DNA of 50,000 nucleotides from Neocallimastix lanati (nom. inval.) (lineage: Eukaryota > Neocallimastigomycota > Neocallimastigomycetes > Neocallimastigales > Neocallimastigaceae): the NCBI GenBank assembly GCA_016946835.1, contig JACVTC010000140.1:322501-372500 (forward strand). The letters are read 5' to 3'. The position numbers and the translations under genes are program-made. The notes below the pieces were generated by a model. It saw nothing but the letters and a program-made list of their open reading frames with translations. It searched no databases and was not told the DNA's origin. Below are positions 24,501-37,515 of the stretch, piece by piece (within the stretch, counting starts at the first letter, position 1; each line of letters opens with the position of its first letter).

Positions 24501-27500
24501 TTAATGATATAACAAATAGCTTCAAGTCAGTAGCTCTTGATGAGTATTGTTGGGTTGAAAAGCATGATAAAGACACAATGACTCAAATTATTGAGAAATA
24601 TAAATCTGTATATCCAGAAATGATATATAAACTTTCAAATTATGAAAATGGAACATTATTAATAATGAAAAGTCCAGGTCCTAGTGGATGTTTAATATCA
24701 GAAACATTTGAAAAATCTCAAGTAAAAAATAAAGTAAATTTTGGACTTTTTTATGAGTATTATGATAGCAGGAAAGAGTTTCTTGAATGTCCTGAACTTA
24801 AATATATTCCAAAAAAAAATTATAATATAAATCAAGATAAAATAATATTAGAAAAGAAGGTCAATAAAAAAAAAGCTGAATCAAAAGAACAAGGAGTAAT
24901 AAAAAATGAAAAGAAAAGCAAAGAAGAAGAAAGAACAGAAAGTTATATTAATGAAAAAGAAATTAATCAAATAAATAAAGAATGTAATTCAAATGAAAAA
25001 GAAATTAATCAAATAAATAAAGAATGTAATTCAAATGAAAAAGAAATTATTCACTCAAATGGCGAAATTGAAATAAATAAAATAGATGATACAAGAGAAA
25101 ATAATTCACTCATAACAAATGAAATTAATGAACCAAAAGAGGTACATATTTCTTTAGAAAATGAAAAATTACCAACTAGTTATATATATAATACTAGTAA
25201 TGATATTGTTTTATACAATGATAGAAATTTATATGTATATCCAAGTGATGGTACAATTGTTCAAGTAAAAACAATAAATTCACTAACATATGAATCAACT
25301 CCACAGATTTATTATAATATAATTTCACCTTTTGCAACATTATCATATGGAATTAATAAAAATGACAAATATTTAAATTATATGTATATAAATTTTAATG
25401 ATAGTTCTATATTTTCATTTAAAATTTCAAAAAATGGAAAACTTAATATCCAGTTTTATACAAACGACGGCATTTTGTCTGAATTTTATGAAGATGGACG
25501 AATTAAACAAGAATTAATGTCATATAATAAATATAATATGAGATATCAAGTTTCTGATAAAATAGAGTTATATAGAGTAATTTTACCAGGAGGAAAGATA
25601 CTGAAGGTAAAATCTGCTCAGAACTACGAAGTGTACTGTCCAAATGGAAATATTACATATTACGATAATAATGGAAACTGGACAACAATAAATGAAGAAG
25701 GAAAATGTATTCAAACAAATAGTTCAAATAAAACAAAAGAATTACCTCCATTAAATATATTTTATGAAAAATTACCTATACCAAATGAAACAAAACATAT
25801 TCGTAGTGATATGGTAACAACAAGATATATTGATGGGTCACATAGAATTGTTGATTTTCCAAATGGAATAAAAATATCAACTAGTATTTCTAAAAAGGTT
25901 GATATAAAAGACCTTCAAAAAATTTTAAATAATAATTATAATGATAACACTGAACAACCATCGAAAATAAGGAAACTCAATTCATTAGTGAATTCTTATG
26001 AATCTAATATTGGTCAAATTAATTTTATTAATTATGATGAAGAATTTAAGGTTAATGAGATTATCAATGATAATTATATTCAATATTCATATGAGTCTGA
26101 CAGATTCCCTAAAATAGTTCATATAAATGGAGGAACTGAAATACATATTATATATAAATCATGCGAAATTATTCAATACATGTCAATAACAGATGAAAAA
26201 AAGTTAATTTGTAATAAAATTAGAATAATGAAGTCCGGTTCTTCTATTGATATCTATATGGATGGGAAAATATGCTTTATACCTTACTATAAGGATAATT
26301 TAATATCAAATAACTATAGTAAATATAGCATTGATATTAAGTCTGAAAAATTGATAATTCATGATGTTACTGGTAAAGAGTTCAAAATTGTTCAAAATAG
26401 AATATATAGTAATAATATTGTTAATTATAATAATGTTAAAAATTATAAAAACGATGAGAGTAATAGTAATGATAATAATAATGATAATGATATAAATAAT
26501 ATTGATAATAATAATATTATTATTATTGATAATTATAATAATAATATAGAAGAAGGTGATTATAAAGATGTCAATAATAATAATAATGAAAATAATAATG
26601 ATAATAATAATAATAATAATAATAATAGTAATGAAATTAATAATAGTAATGAAATTAATAATAGTAATGAAAATAATAGCAATGAAATTAATAATAGTAA
26701 TGAAAATAATAGCAATGAAATTAATAATAGCAATGAAATTAATAACAATGAAATTAATAATAGTAATGAAAATAATAGCAATGAAATTAATAATAGTAAC
26801 GTGAATAATATAAAGGAAATTAATAATAGTAATGAGAATAATAGCAATGAAATTAATAATAGTAATGAAAATAATAGTAATGAAATTAATAATAGTAATG
26901 AAAATAATAGCAATGAAATTAATAATAGTAACGTGAATAATATAAAGGAAATTAATAATAGCAATGAAATTAATAATAGCAATGAAATTAATAGCAATGA
27001 AATTAATAATAGTAATGAAAATAATAGCAATGAAATTAATAATAGTAATGAAAATAATAGCAATGAAATTAATAATAGTAATGTGAATAATATAAAGGAA
27101 ATTAATAATAGTAATGAGAATAATAGCAATGAAATTAATAATAGTAATGAGAATAATAATGATGAAAGTAATAATGAAAATATTAATAATGAAAACAATA
27201 ATGACAATCAAAATAATAAAAATGATGATGCTACTACTACAAATGACAATAATGAAGATATCAACCAAAATATTATTAATAGCGAAAATACTTCTAAAAA
27301 CATAATAAATATGGATAATATAGAAACAAAAACCATTAAAAATAGCAATGAAATTAATAATAAAAATCAGGTATTAACAAATGAAATTTCATTATTAAAC
27401 TGTTATAATATGCAAAATATAGAAAATGAACACAATATAAAAGGAAAAAAATTTATTAATAACAAATACAAAAAAATATCTATGGGTAAATTATTAAATT

Positions 27501-29296
27501 TAAGTAATATAGAAAATAAAAAAGATAAAAATGAAGAGATAACAGATAAATATACAAAAAATATCTGTGGATTATTTAATATATCACACATTGATAATAA
27601 TGTATTTTCATTAAAAGAAAATAATACAAATATTTCAATTGTTAAAGAATTATTAAATACTTCATTTAGTGAAAAAATATTAAACAATGGAAATGCTCCA
27701 AAACTACTTTACATATATGAAGATGGTACTGGAATTGAATTGTTAAGAGATGTAGATGTTTTCAATACAATTAATGAAATGAATATTAATATCGAAAAAG
27801 ACATTATAGAAGAATCATTAACAGATAATTCTAATGGAAAATCTATTACTATAACAAAAGAATTAGATACCCATAACTCACATTTGAGCCCAGATTCAAA
27901 AATAATATTATATAAGCAATTAATAAGATACCCAAGATTAACATTAGCAGATCGTAAACAATTTTTGGATGAACTAGTATATTATAATAATTGGTTAGAA
28001 ACACATAACATATTTATTGAAAATGAAGATAGTATTGTTGATGATAATTATAATGATAGAGAAATAAATAATGAATATAAAAATAAAGAAAACAGTAATT
28101 ATGACAATAGTGAAAGAATAATAAGTAATAAATTAATATATGGTGTTAATAAAGAAGAAACTGAAAATGCTATACTTGAAAAGTATTCAGAATTATTATT
28201 AAGAAATAATATAAAATCAAAAAAATCTAAATTGAATAGCTATAAAAATACTGCACTTGAAATATATCCAAATGAAGTAAGTGAGAATCAAAAAGGACGT
28301 TATAAAATATTAAAAAATATAGAAGCTAATGAAGCGAAAGGTAGATCTGTCAAAGGAATATTAAAAATTGATGAAGAAATTAAAAAAAGTACAAGAGAAA
28401 GTGAGATATCTCCAAAATATCTTGATTCTTTCAATTCATCAAGAAATTCAAAAGAAGACTTAAGAAAATATAAGAGAAATGATGAAATAAAGAAAGAAAG
28501 AAAAAATTCAAATACCTCGAAATTTTCATATAGTTCCTCAATATCAATTAAAAAGAAAATAAATGGAAATAATAAAATACTAAATGATGAAAGTACAAAT
28601 TCAAGTTTGACTTTATATTGTAATAAGACAAATGATAGTATTATAAATGAAAAAAATATTAGTGGAAAGGTAAAAAAATATAATAATAATAATCTAACTG
28701 AGGAAAACAGTAAAAAAATGAGTGAAAAATCACTAAATACAGAAACTGAATCATTAGATTACAATATAAAATATAAGGTTAAATCAAATATTGATTATAA
28801 AATAACAGAAGCTGGCGAGAAAGGAAAACTCAAAACAATATCAACAGTTAATATAAGCAAATCGTTAGAATCATTATTTGCTAAAGCAACAATAAATTCA
28901 AATACCGTAAATCTTGAAAATCTTGAAAGAATATATAAAGAAAAATTTAAATATTTGCTTAATATAAATCCAAAATCTTGTGAATTTGGTGTTATTAAAG
29001 AAAATACTAAGTATCTTGTGAAATTAAATGTAATGAATAGGTCTAATAATACTGTTCGTTTTAAAATCATTCAGCCAAACTCAAAATATATAAAAATTAA
29101 ATATAAAATTAGTCCAATATCTCCAGGACTGCAAACAAAAATTATTGTAGAAGTAATAACTCCTGAAACAAGTAAGCAATTATCACTTAATGATATTGGA
29201 CAATTAATTACTGAAAATGAAATTATAAAAATTCCTATATCAGCAACAGTTTTACCAAGTCAAGAGTATGAAAATTATATTAGAAATTTTAATTAG
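21584..29296 (+). CDS. SPAG17/PF6-like flagellar central-apparatus protein
   Basis: The main exon is open from 21899 to 29296. The frame is closed upstream, so a short first exon is needed: ATGAAA at 21584-21589 with donor GTAAAT, joined in phase to 21899 (309-nt intron). This gives about 2467 residues, close to animal and algal SPAG17/PF6. The N-terminus is Lys/Ser-rich (PPKKSASPSKDGGSKKKK) as in the family. Further along are an EVYYILYGF segment, the paired motifs TRYIDGSHRIVDFPNGI and YPSDGTIVQVK, and a C-terminal Ig-like ASH/MSP-type domain (nt about 28945-29260: FGVIKENTKYLVKLNVMNRS). SPAG17 is a C1a projection component of motile 9+2 axonemes, so this organism should make flagellated cells. 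An Asn-rich repeat array (nt 26573-27170) is an insertion between domains. The first exon is tentative; the rest is firm. Confidence 0.85.
24950..25033 (+). repeat. perfect 42-bp in-frame tandem duplication in SPAG17
   Basis: Two back-to-back copies (24950-24991 and 24992-25033) encode NEKEINQINKECNS twice, followed by a partial third copy (NEKEI). The duplication is in frame. It lies in a charged linker. Confidence 0.9.
26573..27170 (+). repeat. Asn-rich coding minisatellite in SPAG17
   Basis: A long in-frame array of units encoding NEINNSNENNS and variants. A higher-order pattern is visible: an NVNNIKEINNSNE block recurs with its GTGAATAATATAAAGG core at about 26801, 26933 and 27083, spaced by multiples of three (132 and 150 bases). 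The flanks are Asn/Asp/Ile low-complexity sequence. Confidence 0.95.
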
Positions 29297-29423
29297 CATT
29301 GAATCTATTTACTTAGAAAGTAAATACTATACAATAAAATATTATATACAAAAATATTTATAAATTCTGTAATTTTGTTTATAAGTAAAATTAATAAAAT
29401 TAGATAGTTCTTTTAATAAAATG

Positions 29424-29518
<95 letters not shown>

Positions 29519-29551
29519 TATTGAAAACTCTATTATTTATAAATTATTGAT
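29297..29551. repeat. intergenic spacer with a long (TTTA)n tract between convergent genes
   Basis: The 255-base gap between the stop codons of SPAG17 (+) and the membrane protein (-) contains an unbroken TTTA tetranucleotide run at 29424-29519. Both 3' UTRs and terminators must lie in or next to it. Confidence 0.9.
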
Positions 29552-30599
29552 TTATATTCTATTTATGCTTTGATTACTTGCAGAAAAATTGTCAATACTC
29601 TTATTATAATTAAAATCATTAGTATATTTCGAATTAATCAATGTATCTTCAGATTTATTATTTTTCATATTATTTCTATTCTCATCTTTAAGAATTTTTG
29701 ATAAAAATATATTTCTTTCAATTTTTCTATATTTCTTTTTTGCAGCTCTTTCCATTAGCATTTCAATTAAAATTAAAAAGCACATGATTACACCTGAAAT
29801 ATCACGGATTAAATTCAACTTTATCCATAAATTTATGTCTTTTAATAATCTTTCAGACTGCCATTTTTGTAATGGAGATAAATCTTTTTTTGAAACTTCC
29901 CTATTAACAATTATGTACGTTTATCTTATTAATATAAAATATACACAATTTATTTAGATTTAAAAATTTAACATATTTATACCAAGTTATTTTATCATAT
30001 GGTACAACTGCAGTATTAGTAACTGATGGTAATTTATAATATCTATCCGATGATGAAATATTAATATCAATATACTTTATTAATGTAGTAGCAATAAAAC
30101 ATGGTACTGATACTAAAATAATTAATTGTATTAATTTAAAATTTTTAGCATTATGAATTTTATTAATATAAATATTTATTACATATTTACCTATAGCTAA
30201 AAAAAATAAAACCACTTTTCTAGAAGTTGACTTTAAGTATTCAACAATTGGTAATTTTGCAGTAGTTATGCTTATTATAAATTTATCTAATGCTCCTATA
30301 ATTGAAAATGTTACCATAAAATTAGTTATAAATGCAATAACTGATGAATGAGGTGTATAAAATACTAAAAAATTGTATAATTCACTAGTCGAATCCTTTT
30401 CACATTTATTATTTGGCATTGACCAAGGAAATATGATTAATGATAATAAACATACACCTATAAAACATAAAGAGCAATATAAATGCATTAACATTAATTT
30501 AATATATTTTATTATATAATATATACAATCTTATTTTATAATTACCACCAAACAACATAGTAATTCCTATAAAAAAATATTTCATTAAATGGTCTACAT

Positions 30600-30637
<38 letters not shown>

Positions 30638-31922
30638 AATAATATATTAATATTTTAATATAATATTTATAATATTTATAATAATTATTATATTAATTTA
30701 CTTTCATATAAGAAAGTATTTTATGGCTATCATTCATCTTGAGTATATTATTTTCATTTGATTTAAAGTATTCTGAATTATCTCCTTTAACTTTTCTAAA
30801 TTTATTTCCAACTATGTATAATATTTTAATATAATTTATATTGTTGATATTTTAAATAAAATTAATTATACTTGAATTTGAAATTTGAAAATTACCTTCA
30901 ATATATAAAACATCAAGATCATTGGGTGGTGGTATATCTATTAAAGTTTCTTCTTCAGAATTTTTATGATGATCATCCATATATATTAACTCTGATGATT
31001 CAGATATATTATCATTATAAATTTCATCCGGCTGAATTACTATACTTTCATCTAATATATATATATATACACATTATGATTATTTTATTTGAAATTTATA
31101 TTTATATTAGTACCAATTAAATAGCATTAAAATTTAACATGCTAATTTTTTTAATAAGATTATAAATTACTTGTTGTTGGGCATTTTATTTGAATTGGTT
31201 CTGAATAAGAATATAAATATTTAATATTATTTCAATTTAATGTTATTTAATTTATTATATACTAATTAATAAAATAAAGAAAAAAAAATCAGATAATAAA
31301 TACTTTTCTTTGTCCCTTTTTTCTCATTATCTTTTTGACCAATATTTTCTACTTTATTTCTAATATAGTATTAATATTGTATGTATTGATTTTAATATTA
31401 GAATAAATATATAATAAATATTATTTTTAATTATATTTATTATTACTTTTTAAAAACTATTTCTTTTGAACCATCAAGCATATGGACAGAACTAGCTTCC
31501 CTAACAGGACTTTGAACTTTTATTTTTGTAGTATATCCCAAATTTTTAATTTTTGGTGAATTTTGATTATTCATAGGAATAGAAGGAGGAAGTGATGAAG
31601 TACTTTCATTATTAATTTCTGGTAAATCTTTTGTTTTTTTCTTTAACTTAGGAACAGACGGTGGAAGTATATATGTATTATTAGGATTGGAATTTAACTC
31701 AGTTTTTGAACCTAAATCAGTTTCTATGCTTCCAATATACGGATTTTTAATATCTTTTTTACTGCTACTAATACTACTTTTTTTCTTTTTCTTTTTTTCT
31801 AATAATGATTTATTACTATCAGTATTTTCCTTTTCATTATACATTTTACTTCTTTTTGATCTTTTGTCTGTATTATACTCATATTCCTTTCTATTTTTAT
31901 TTTTTATATCTTTATCATCCAT
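29552..31922 (-). CDS. four-pass membrane protein of unknown family, nine exons
   Basis: Exons on the minus strand: 31922-31447, 31359-31304, 31200-31171, 31051-30896, 30811-30702, 30600-30546, 30457-30191, 30112-29983 and 29900-29552. Phases close at every junction, giving 542 residues. The first ~275 residues are hydrophilic and Lys/Ser/Asn-rich (KRSKRSKM, a K6 run, two LPPSVP/LPPSIP motifs) and probably cytoplasmic. Four hydrophobic segments follow at about 283-305, 332-356, 376-396 and 455-476. Between the third and fourth is a loop of about 50 residues; the tail is basic. The TM3 junction uses a 78-nt intron that is itself an open frame, so a version retaining 26 residues is possible. 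The exon 8 donor (GTATAA after ...KIT) is my best choice among two. I do not recognise the family. It converges on SPAG17. Confidence 0.7.
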
Positions 31923-33033
31923 TTTATTTATTTTAAATATTACAGTAATATAATAAAAGTAATAATAATAATAATAAAAATAAAGGTATTAATGGTATTA
32001 TTATTAATATTATTTTTACTTATTATAATTTACTGCGTAATTTAAATTATATTTATATTTACTTTTTGTTAAGTTTAAAAGTATAAATTTATATTAAATA
32101 AAGTTTAAGTAAACAATTTATTATTTTATATTTAAAATTATAAATTTTATTATTTTCTAAATTAAGTATATGTATTATTTACAAATTATAAATACATTTA
32201 TTTGTAATTTCATAGGTTTTAATATATATATTTTTTTTAAAATTTTTTTTTATTAAAACCTATGAAATTAACAAATGTATTTATATTTTGTTTAGGGTAA
32301 TTAACTTTGAAGAAGCAGAACATTTAATAATTAAATTTATTTAAATATATTTTTTTTTTTTTTTTTATTTTTCATATAAATGAATAATTTTAATTTATGT
32401 TTAATCCATTAATTCCAACAATTTCTATAAAAGGAAATTTTAATAAAAACTTGTATTTTTTTATCTAAAAATTATATAATCTTTAAAATATAAAAATAAA
32501 AGTTTTATGCTTATAAAAAAAATAATATATTTGTTTAAATATAATTGATATATATATGTAATATTACATTTATATAAATTATTAATCTTCACTAATTTCA
32601 TTATTCTTATTTTTTTTGTTATTGTTCCTGTAAATATAGAATCAAATATTAATAATTCATGAAAAAGAAAATTTTAATATAAATTTTATATTACAATACA
32701 ATGATATAGATTATGTTTATTTATATTTATGTAAAATGCTCATAAATATATGATTATATGTGGCTTAAGAATTTAAACCAATAAGATCTTAAATTTTACA
32801 ATAATATACAATAATATATGTATATAAACATAAATTTACTATTGGTTAATCTTAAAAAAAACACAATAGAATTATAATATATTATAATACTTGAAATATA
32901 TATTTATATTTAATAATCTACATAATTTTATAACTACTTCATTAATCACTAAAAAAAAAAAAAATAAAAATAAAAATTATTGAAATTATATTTTTTTTAT
33001 ATTTATTTATATTTATTTGAATAAATATTGAAA
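31923..33033. other. AT-rich divergent spacer with a hairpin
   Basis: No gene that I can support. It contains the inverted repeat at 32188-32284 and two coding-like scraps that do not connect to a start: about 32290-32340 (+) after a TTTAG acceptor, and about 32585-32630 (-) after a TTTACAG acceptor. Confidence 0.5.
32188..32284. repeat. imperfect inverted repeat, arms ~32-35 bases
   Basis: Left arm 32188-32222 and right arm 32253-32284 are reverse complements except for a small gap. The inner 17 bases (AATTTCATAGGTTTTAA) match exactly. The loop is about 30 bases of A/T. RNA from either strand would form a stable stem. Confidence 0.85.
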
Positions 33034-33705
33034 ATGAGTTCAAATATTCCAAGTCGTCCAAAGCAAATTAATGATATAATTGAAACAGTTGAACGTTATG
33101 ATACTGAGAAAATTCCATTACTTCATGAATATATAGATGAGCAACTTGCTAATAAAGTTCAATATGATTCAGCTGCTAATTTAGCAGTATTAAAATTATA
33201 CCAATTTAATCCAGATCAAATCAATTTCAAATACATTTCAGCTATTTTAATCAAAGCTTTAACAGCTTTACCAGATCCAGATTTCAATTTATGTTTAGCA
33301 TTATTAAATATTGATATATGTGCTGATCCAACTATTTCAAGACTCTATGAGCTTCAAAAAGCATTAGAACAATGTCGTTTCAAAGATTTTTGGACATTAA
33401 TGGGTGATGGTGAAACTAGAAATATTGTTGAGTGTTGTGTGGGATTTGAAAATTCGATAAGAGAATTTATCTCGCGCACAATTGAAAATGTTTTTGTTAC
33501 TATTACTAAAGAAGAAATTAGTGGATATTTAAATCTTAATGGTAACGAATTAGATGAATATGCTAAAAGTAGAAATTGGGTATTAAATGATAACGTTTAC
33601 ACTCTTCCAGTTGTTAAAGAAAACGAAAATAAACCAAAGATTGTTAAGGAAAATGTTAATTATGAACAATTAACTCAAATTATTGGTTATGCTAATGAAA
33701 TCTAA
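33034..33705 (+). CDS. EIF3K: translation initiation factor eIF3 subunit K
   Basis: Single exon starting at ATG 33034 (an upstream in-frame TTG is not needed), 223 residues, the usual size for eIF3k. Family sequence is visible throughout: RPKQINDIIETVERYD near the N-terminus, ANLAVLKLYQFNP, KALTALPDPDFNLCLALL, FWTLMGDGETRNIVEC and a winged-helix/PCI-like C-terminal part with ENVFVTITKEEISGYL and SRNWVLNDNVY. It belongs to the eIF3 complex on the 40S ribosomal subunit in the cytoplasm. Subunits k and l are missing in budding yeast but present in many other eukaryotes, so its presence is consistent with an early-branching fungus. Codons are less A/T-extreme than in its neighbours, as expected for a well-expressed gene. 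Confidence 0.95.
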   Translation: MSSNIPSRPKQINDIIETVERYDTEKIPLLHEYIDEQLANKVQYDSAANLAVLKLYQFNPDQINFKYISAILIKALTALPDPDFNLCLALLNIDICADPTISRLYELQKALEQCRFKDFWTLMGDGETRNIVECCVGFENSIREFISRTIENVFVTITKEEISGYLNLNGNELDEYAKSRNWVLNDNVYTLPVVKENENKPKIVKENVNYEQLTQIIGYANEI

Positions 33706-34938
<1,233 letters not shown>

Positions 34939-35474
34939 ATGGGAAGTGCTATTGAAAATAAAAAAAATATTAAAGATTTACCAAAATACCAAAAACCAAA
35001 GAGAAATCCACCAGTAAGATTACCAAAAAAATCTAGAATTCCACGGTATATATATATATATATATATATATTATGATAACTTCTAACAAAAAAATAAGAA
35101 TAAGAATACAATATTGTAAAATACATTATTTCATTTAAAATGTTAAATTAATTTAAAAATTTTTTAAATTTTAATAGTGATGTTCTTCTTAAATTGATTA
35201 TTTTTACTGCTTTAATGTTCTCTCTTCCATTTATTACTTATTTTTTCACCCTTGATCGCTTCTTTCTCGGTATTTAATCAAAATATTAATTTAAAATTTT
35301 TCCTATAACTTCACTAATAAAAAAAAAATTGTTATATTATTAGGTAATACAACATATGCCGCCCTATCAGCTGCATTAGTAGCTAATGTTATTGTCGTTG
35401 CTTATGTTATTGTTGCAATTGTTGAAGATAAAGATGATGAAGATAATGTTGATTCAAATAAAAAATCAAATTAA
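34939..35474 (+). CDS. VMA21: VMA21-like V-ATPase assembly factor
   Basis: Three exons: 34939-35045, 35178-35269 and 35344-35474, 109 residues; junctions fall inside the Arg codon of PRDV and the Gly codon of FLGN. The basic N-terminus is followed by two transmembrane helices: DVLLKLIIFTALMFSLPFIT with YFFTLDRFF, and YAALSAALVANVIVVAYVIV. The C-terminus is acidic and ends KKSN, a di-lysine KKxx ER-retrieval signal, as Vma21 proteins have. Vma21 chaperones assembly of the V-ATPase proteolipid ring in the ER. Length, topology and the terminal motif all fit the family. Confidence 0.92.
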
Positions 35475-35998
35475 TCATTCATATTTATATTTAAAATAAA
35501 ATTCTTTAAAATATCTTTATATATTCAATAATGAGAAAATGACAAATTTAATAAAATTATAAAATTAAAACAATTAATATAAATATAATACTAAAAATAA
35601 AAAAAATAATTAAAAAAAATTATATATATATATATATAATATAATATAATAAACAAAAATTAATAACTTATTTTATATTTCTTTCCTATTTGTAATAATT
35701 AAATAATTATTTTTTATATATTTAATTTTTATTGAAATCATATTTTAAAACATTTAATTGCATAATATTATCTAATATATAAAACATAAAAAATATTTTA
35801 ATCTGAATTATATAAAACATATTTAAAATATTTAATTTGGGATTGTAAAAGCAATTGAATTTATTGTTTTTTTAATTATTATTAATATTACTTTATAATA
35901 TTTATTTTTAAAAATACATAGTCGATATAGTTTTTGTATTCTTTTTTTTTTTTTTATGTTTGTTCGTTTATTTTTTCGATCGTTTTCTATTTTTTTTA

Positions 35999-36054
<56 letters not shown>

Positions 36055-36265
36055 TCTTTATTAATAATTTCATTAATATAATTATATTGAACTCTAATTT
36101 TTGCTTTATTTTATTATATTTTAATCATTCATCTTTTTTCTAACATTAAATTTTAATAATTAATTATTGATTCCTAAATACTAAAAAATACATTTATAGA
36201 AAATATTTAAGATTTGACTAAATTTATATATATTTCTATTCAATAAAATCAAATTATATTTAATT
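35475..36265. other. gene-free AT-rich spacer between convergent genes
   Basis: No gene. Contains (TA)n near 35622-35647 and an (ATT)n run at about 36001-36051. It separates VMA21 (+) from PAM16 (-). Confidence 0.6.
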
Positions 36266-36700
36266 TTATTCTTCATCTTCTTCTTCTTCTTCTTCTTTAT
36301 CACCTAATGATTTTCGCCATTCTCTCTCTTTTTCGATTCTTTCATATGCTCTAAATACTTTACTTTGCAAATAAAAACTTCCACCAATTTTTTTATCATT
36401 AGCATCAAAAAGAATCTTAAAACGTTCTTTCACAAGTTCTGGACTTGGTAAATTTTTTAGTGTTATAACATCACCTTCTGGTTTTGGTATATTTAAAATA
36501 AGAAATGATTCGTTTAATGAAATTTTAAGTTTACGAGTAATATGTGAATTATCTCCTAATGGTTGATGAAAAAGTGATGTTCCTGTATTACTAGTTGAAG
36601 CAGCTAAAGCTAATGCTTTATAAGCATCATGAAAAGCATTTTGAGTAATTACAATAGAACTGTGACAGAGATGAGATAAGGCTTTAATTCCTTCAAACAT
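36266..36700 (-). CDS. PAM16: PAM16/TIM16-like subunit of the presequence-translocase motor
   Basis: Single exon, 144 residues. The N-terminal helix (SHLCHSSIVITQNAFHDAYKALALAAS) matches the organelle-targeting/membrane-associating N-terminus of Pam16. The C-terminal half is the J-like domain: KISLNESFLILNIP, then ERFKILFDANDKKIGGSFYLQ and SKVFRAYERIEKE, the most conserved stretch of the family. As in all Pam16 proteins the HPD triplet of true J-proteins is missing. Compared with typical family members there is an extra loop (PKPEGDVITLKNLPSPE) between the first two helices of the domain, and an acidic tail. Pam16 pairs with Pam18 to control Hsp70 at the TIM23 channel. In an anaerobic fungus the organelle would be the hydrogenosome; this is inference from the suspected host. 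Confidence 0.9.
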   Translation of the reverse strand: MFEGIKALSHLCHSSIVITQNAFHDAYKALALAASTSNTGTSLFHQPLGDNSHITRKLKISLNESFLILNIPKPEGDVITLKNLPSPELVKERFKILFDANDKKIGGSFYLQSKVFRAYERIEKEREWRKSLGDKEEEEEEDEE

Positions 36701-37180
36701 TATTATTCTATTATTAAACCTTATTTTATATTTATCAAATATAAATAATAATATAAAAAAAAATAATATTTAATAATTATATATGCATTTTATATGTTTT
36801 ATATCAATTTGAATAAATAAATATATATAACTATATATATATTTTTCGATAAAGTGTTATGAGTGTATATATATAATTAATTGTAATTAATTATTTCTGA
36901 AAAATTGTTTATATATAATTATTTTTAGAACATTTAATTATATTTTATATATTAATTATTATATTTATTTATACATATAAAAAAACTCTATAATATTTTA
37001 TATTCCTAATATAATAATATTATTATTTTTTATGATGAAAAAAAAGTCATTCAAGATACTAAAAAAATTAATATTTATAAAAAGTACCTTTATTATTAAT
37101 TTTTAAATATATTAAAGAATTTCTTATTTTTAACTTTATTATTATAATTATTTTATTTAAAAATAAATTTTTGGAAAAAA

Positions 37181-37239
<59 letters not shown>

Positions 37240-37515
37240 TATAAATCGATTGGCATATATTTAATAAAATATTTTTTTTTTACTTCAAATAATTATTAAT
37301 ATTTATTAAATTTTATATAATCAATTTAAAATATGTCTACATAATTTTAATAAATATATATAATGTATTAATCTTTTTTTTTTTTTTTGTAATAAAAAAA
37401 ATGGCGGTCTTTTAATATAATTTTCAGTTTTTTCCTTTTTTTTCTTTTTTTTTTAAACTTTAAGAAAACAAAATTCAAAATTCAAAATAAAAGAGTTATA
37501 CAGATCCTTATATAG
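36701..37515. other. gene-free AT-rich spacer
   Basis: No gene. Contains a 40-base A-rich run followed by (TA)n (37182-37243) and a poly(T) stretch. An ATG at about 37401 (AAAATGGCGGTC) stops after four codons. Confidence 0.6.

Noticed and set aside
26306-27268. Long antisense open frames rich in Ile/Leu in SPAG17
   Set aside because: They arise from the in-frame Asn-codon minisatellite read on the other strand; no start context or domain.
31992-32340. Possible two-exon micro-peptide on the plus strand (hydrophobic ATG frame at about 31992 plus a coding-like scrap at about 32298)
   Set aside because: The frames do not join without an immediate stop.
32585-32630. Possible last exon on the minus strand (NNNKKNKNNEISED then stop, after TTTACAG)
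   Set aside because: No upstream exon or start codon connects in phase; too short to support.
37401-37415. Good-looking start context AAAATGGCGGTC
   Set aside because: The frame stops after four codons and no donor site rescues it.
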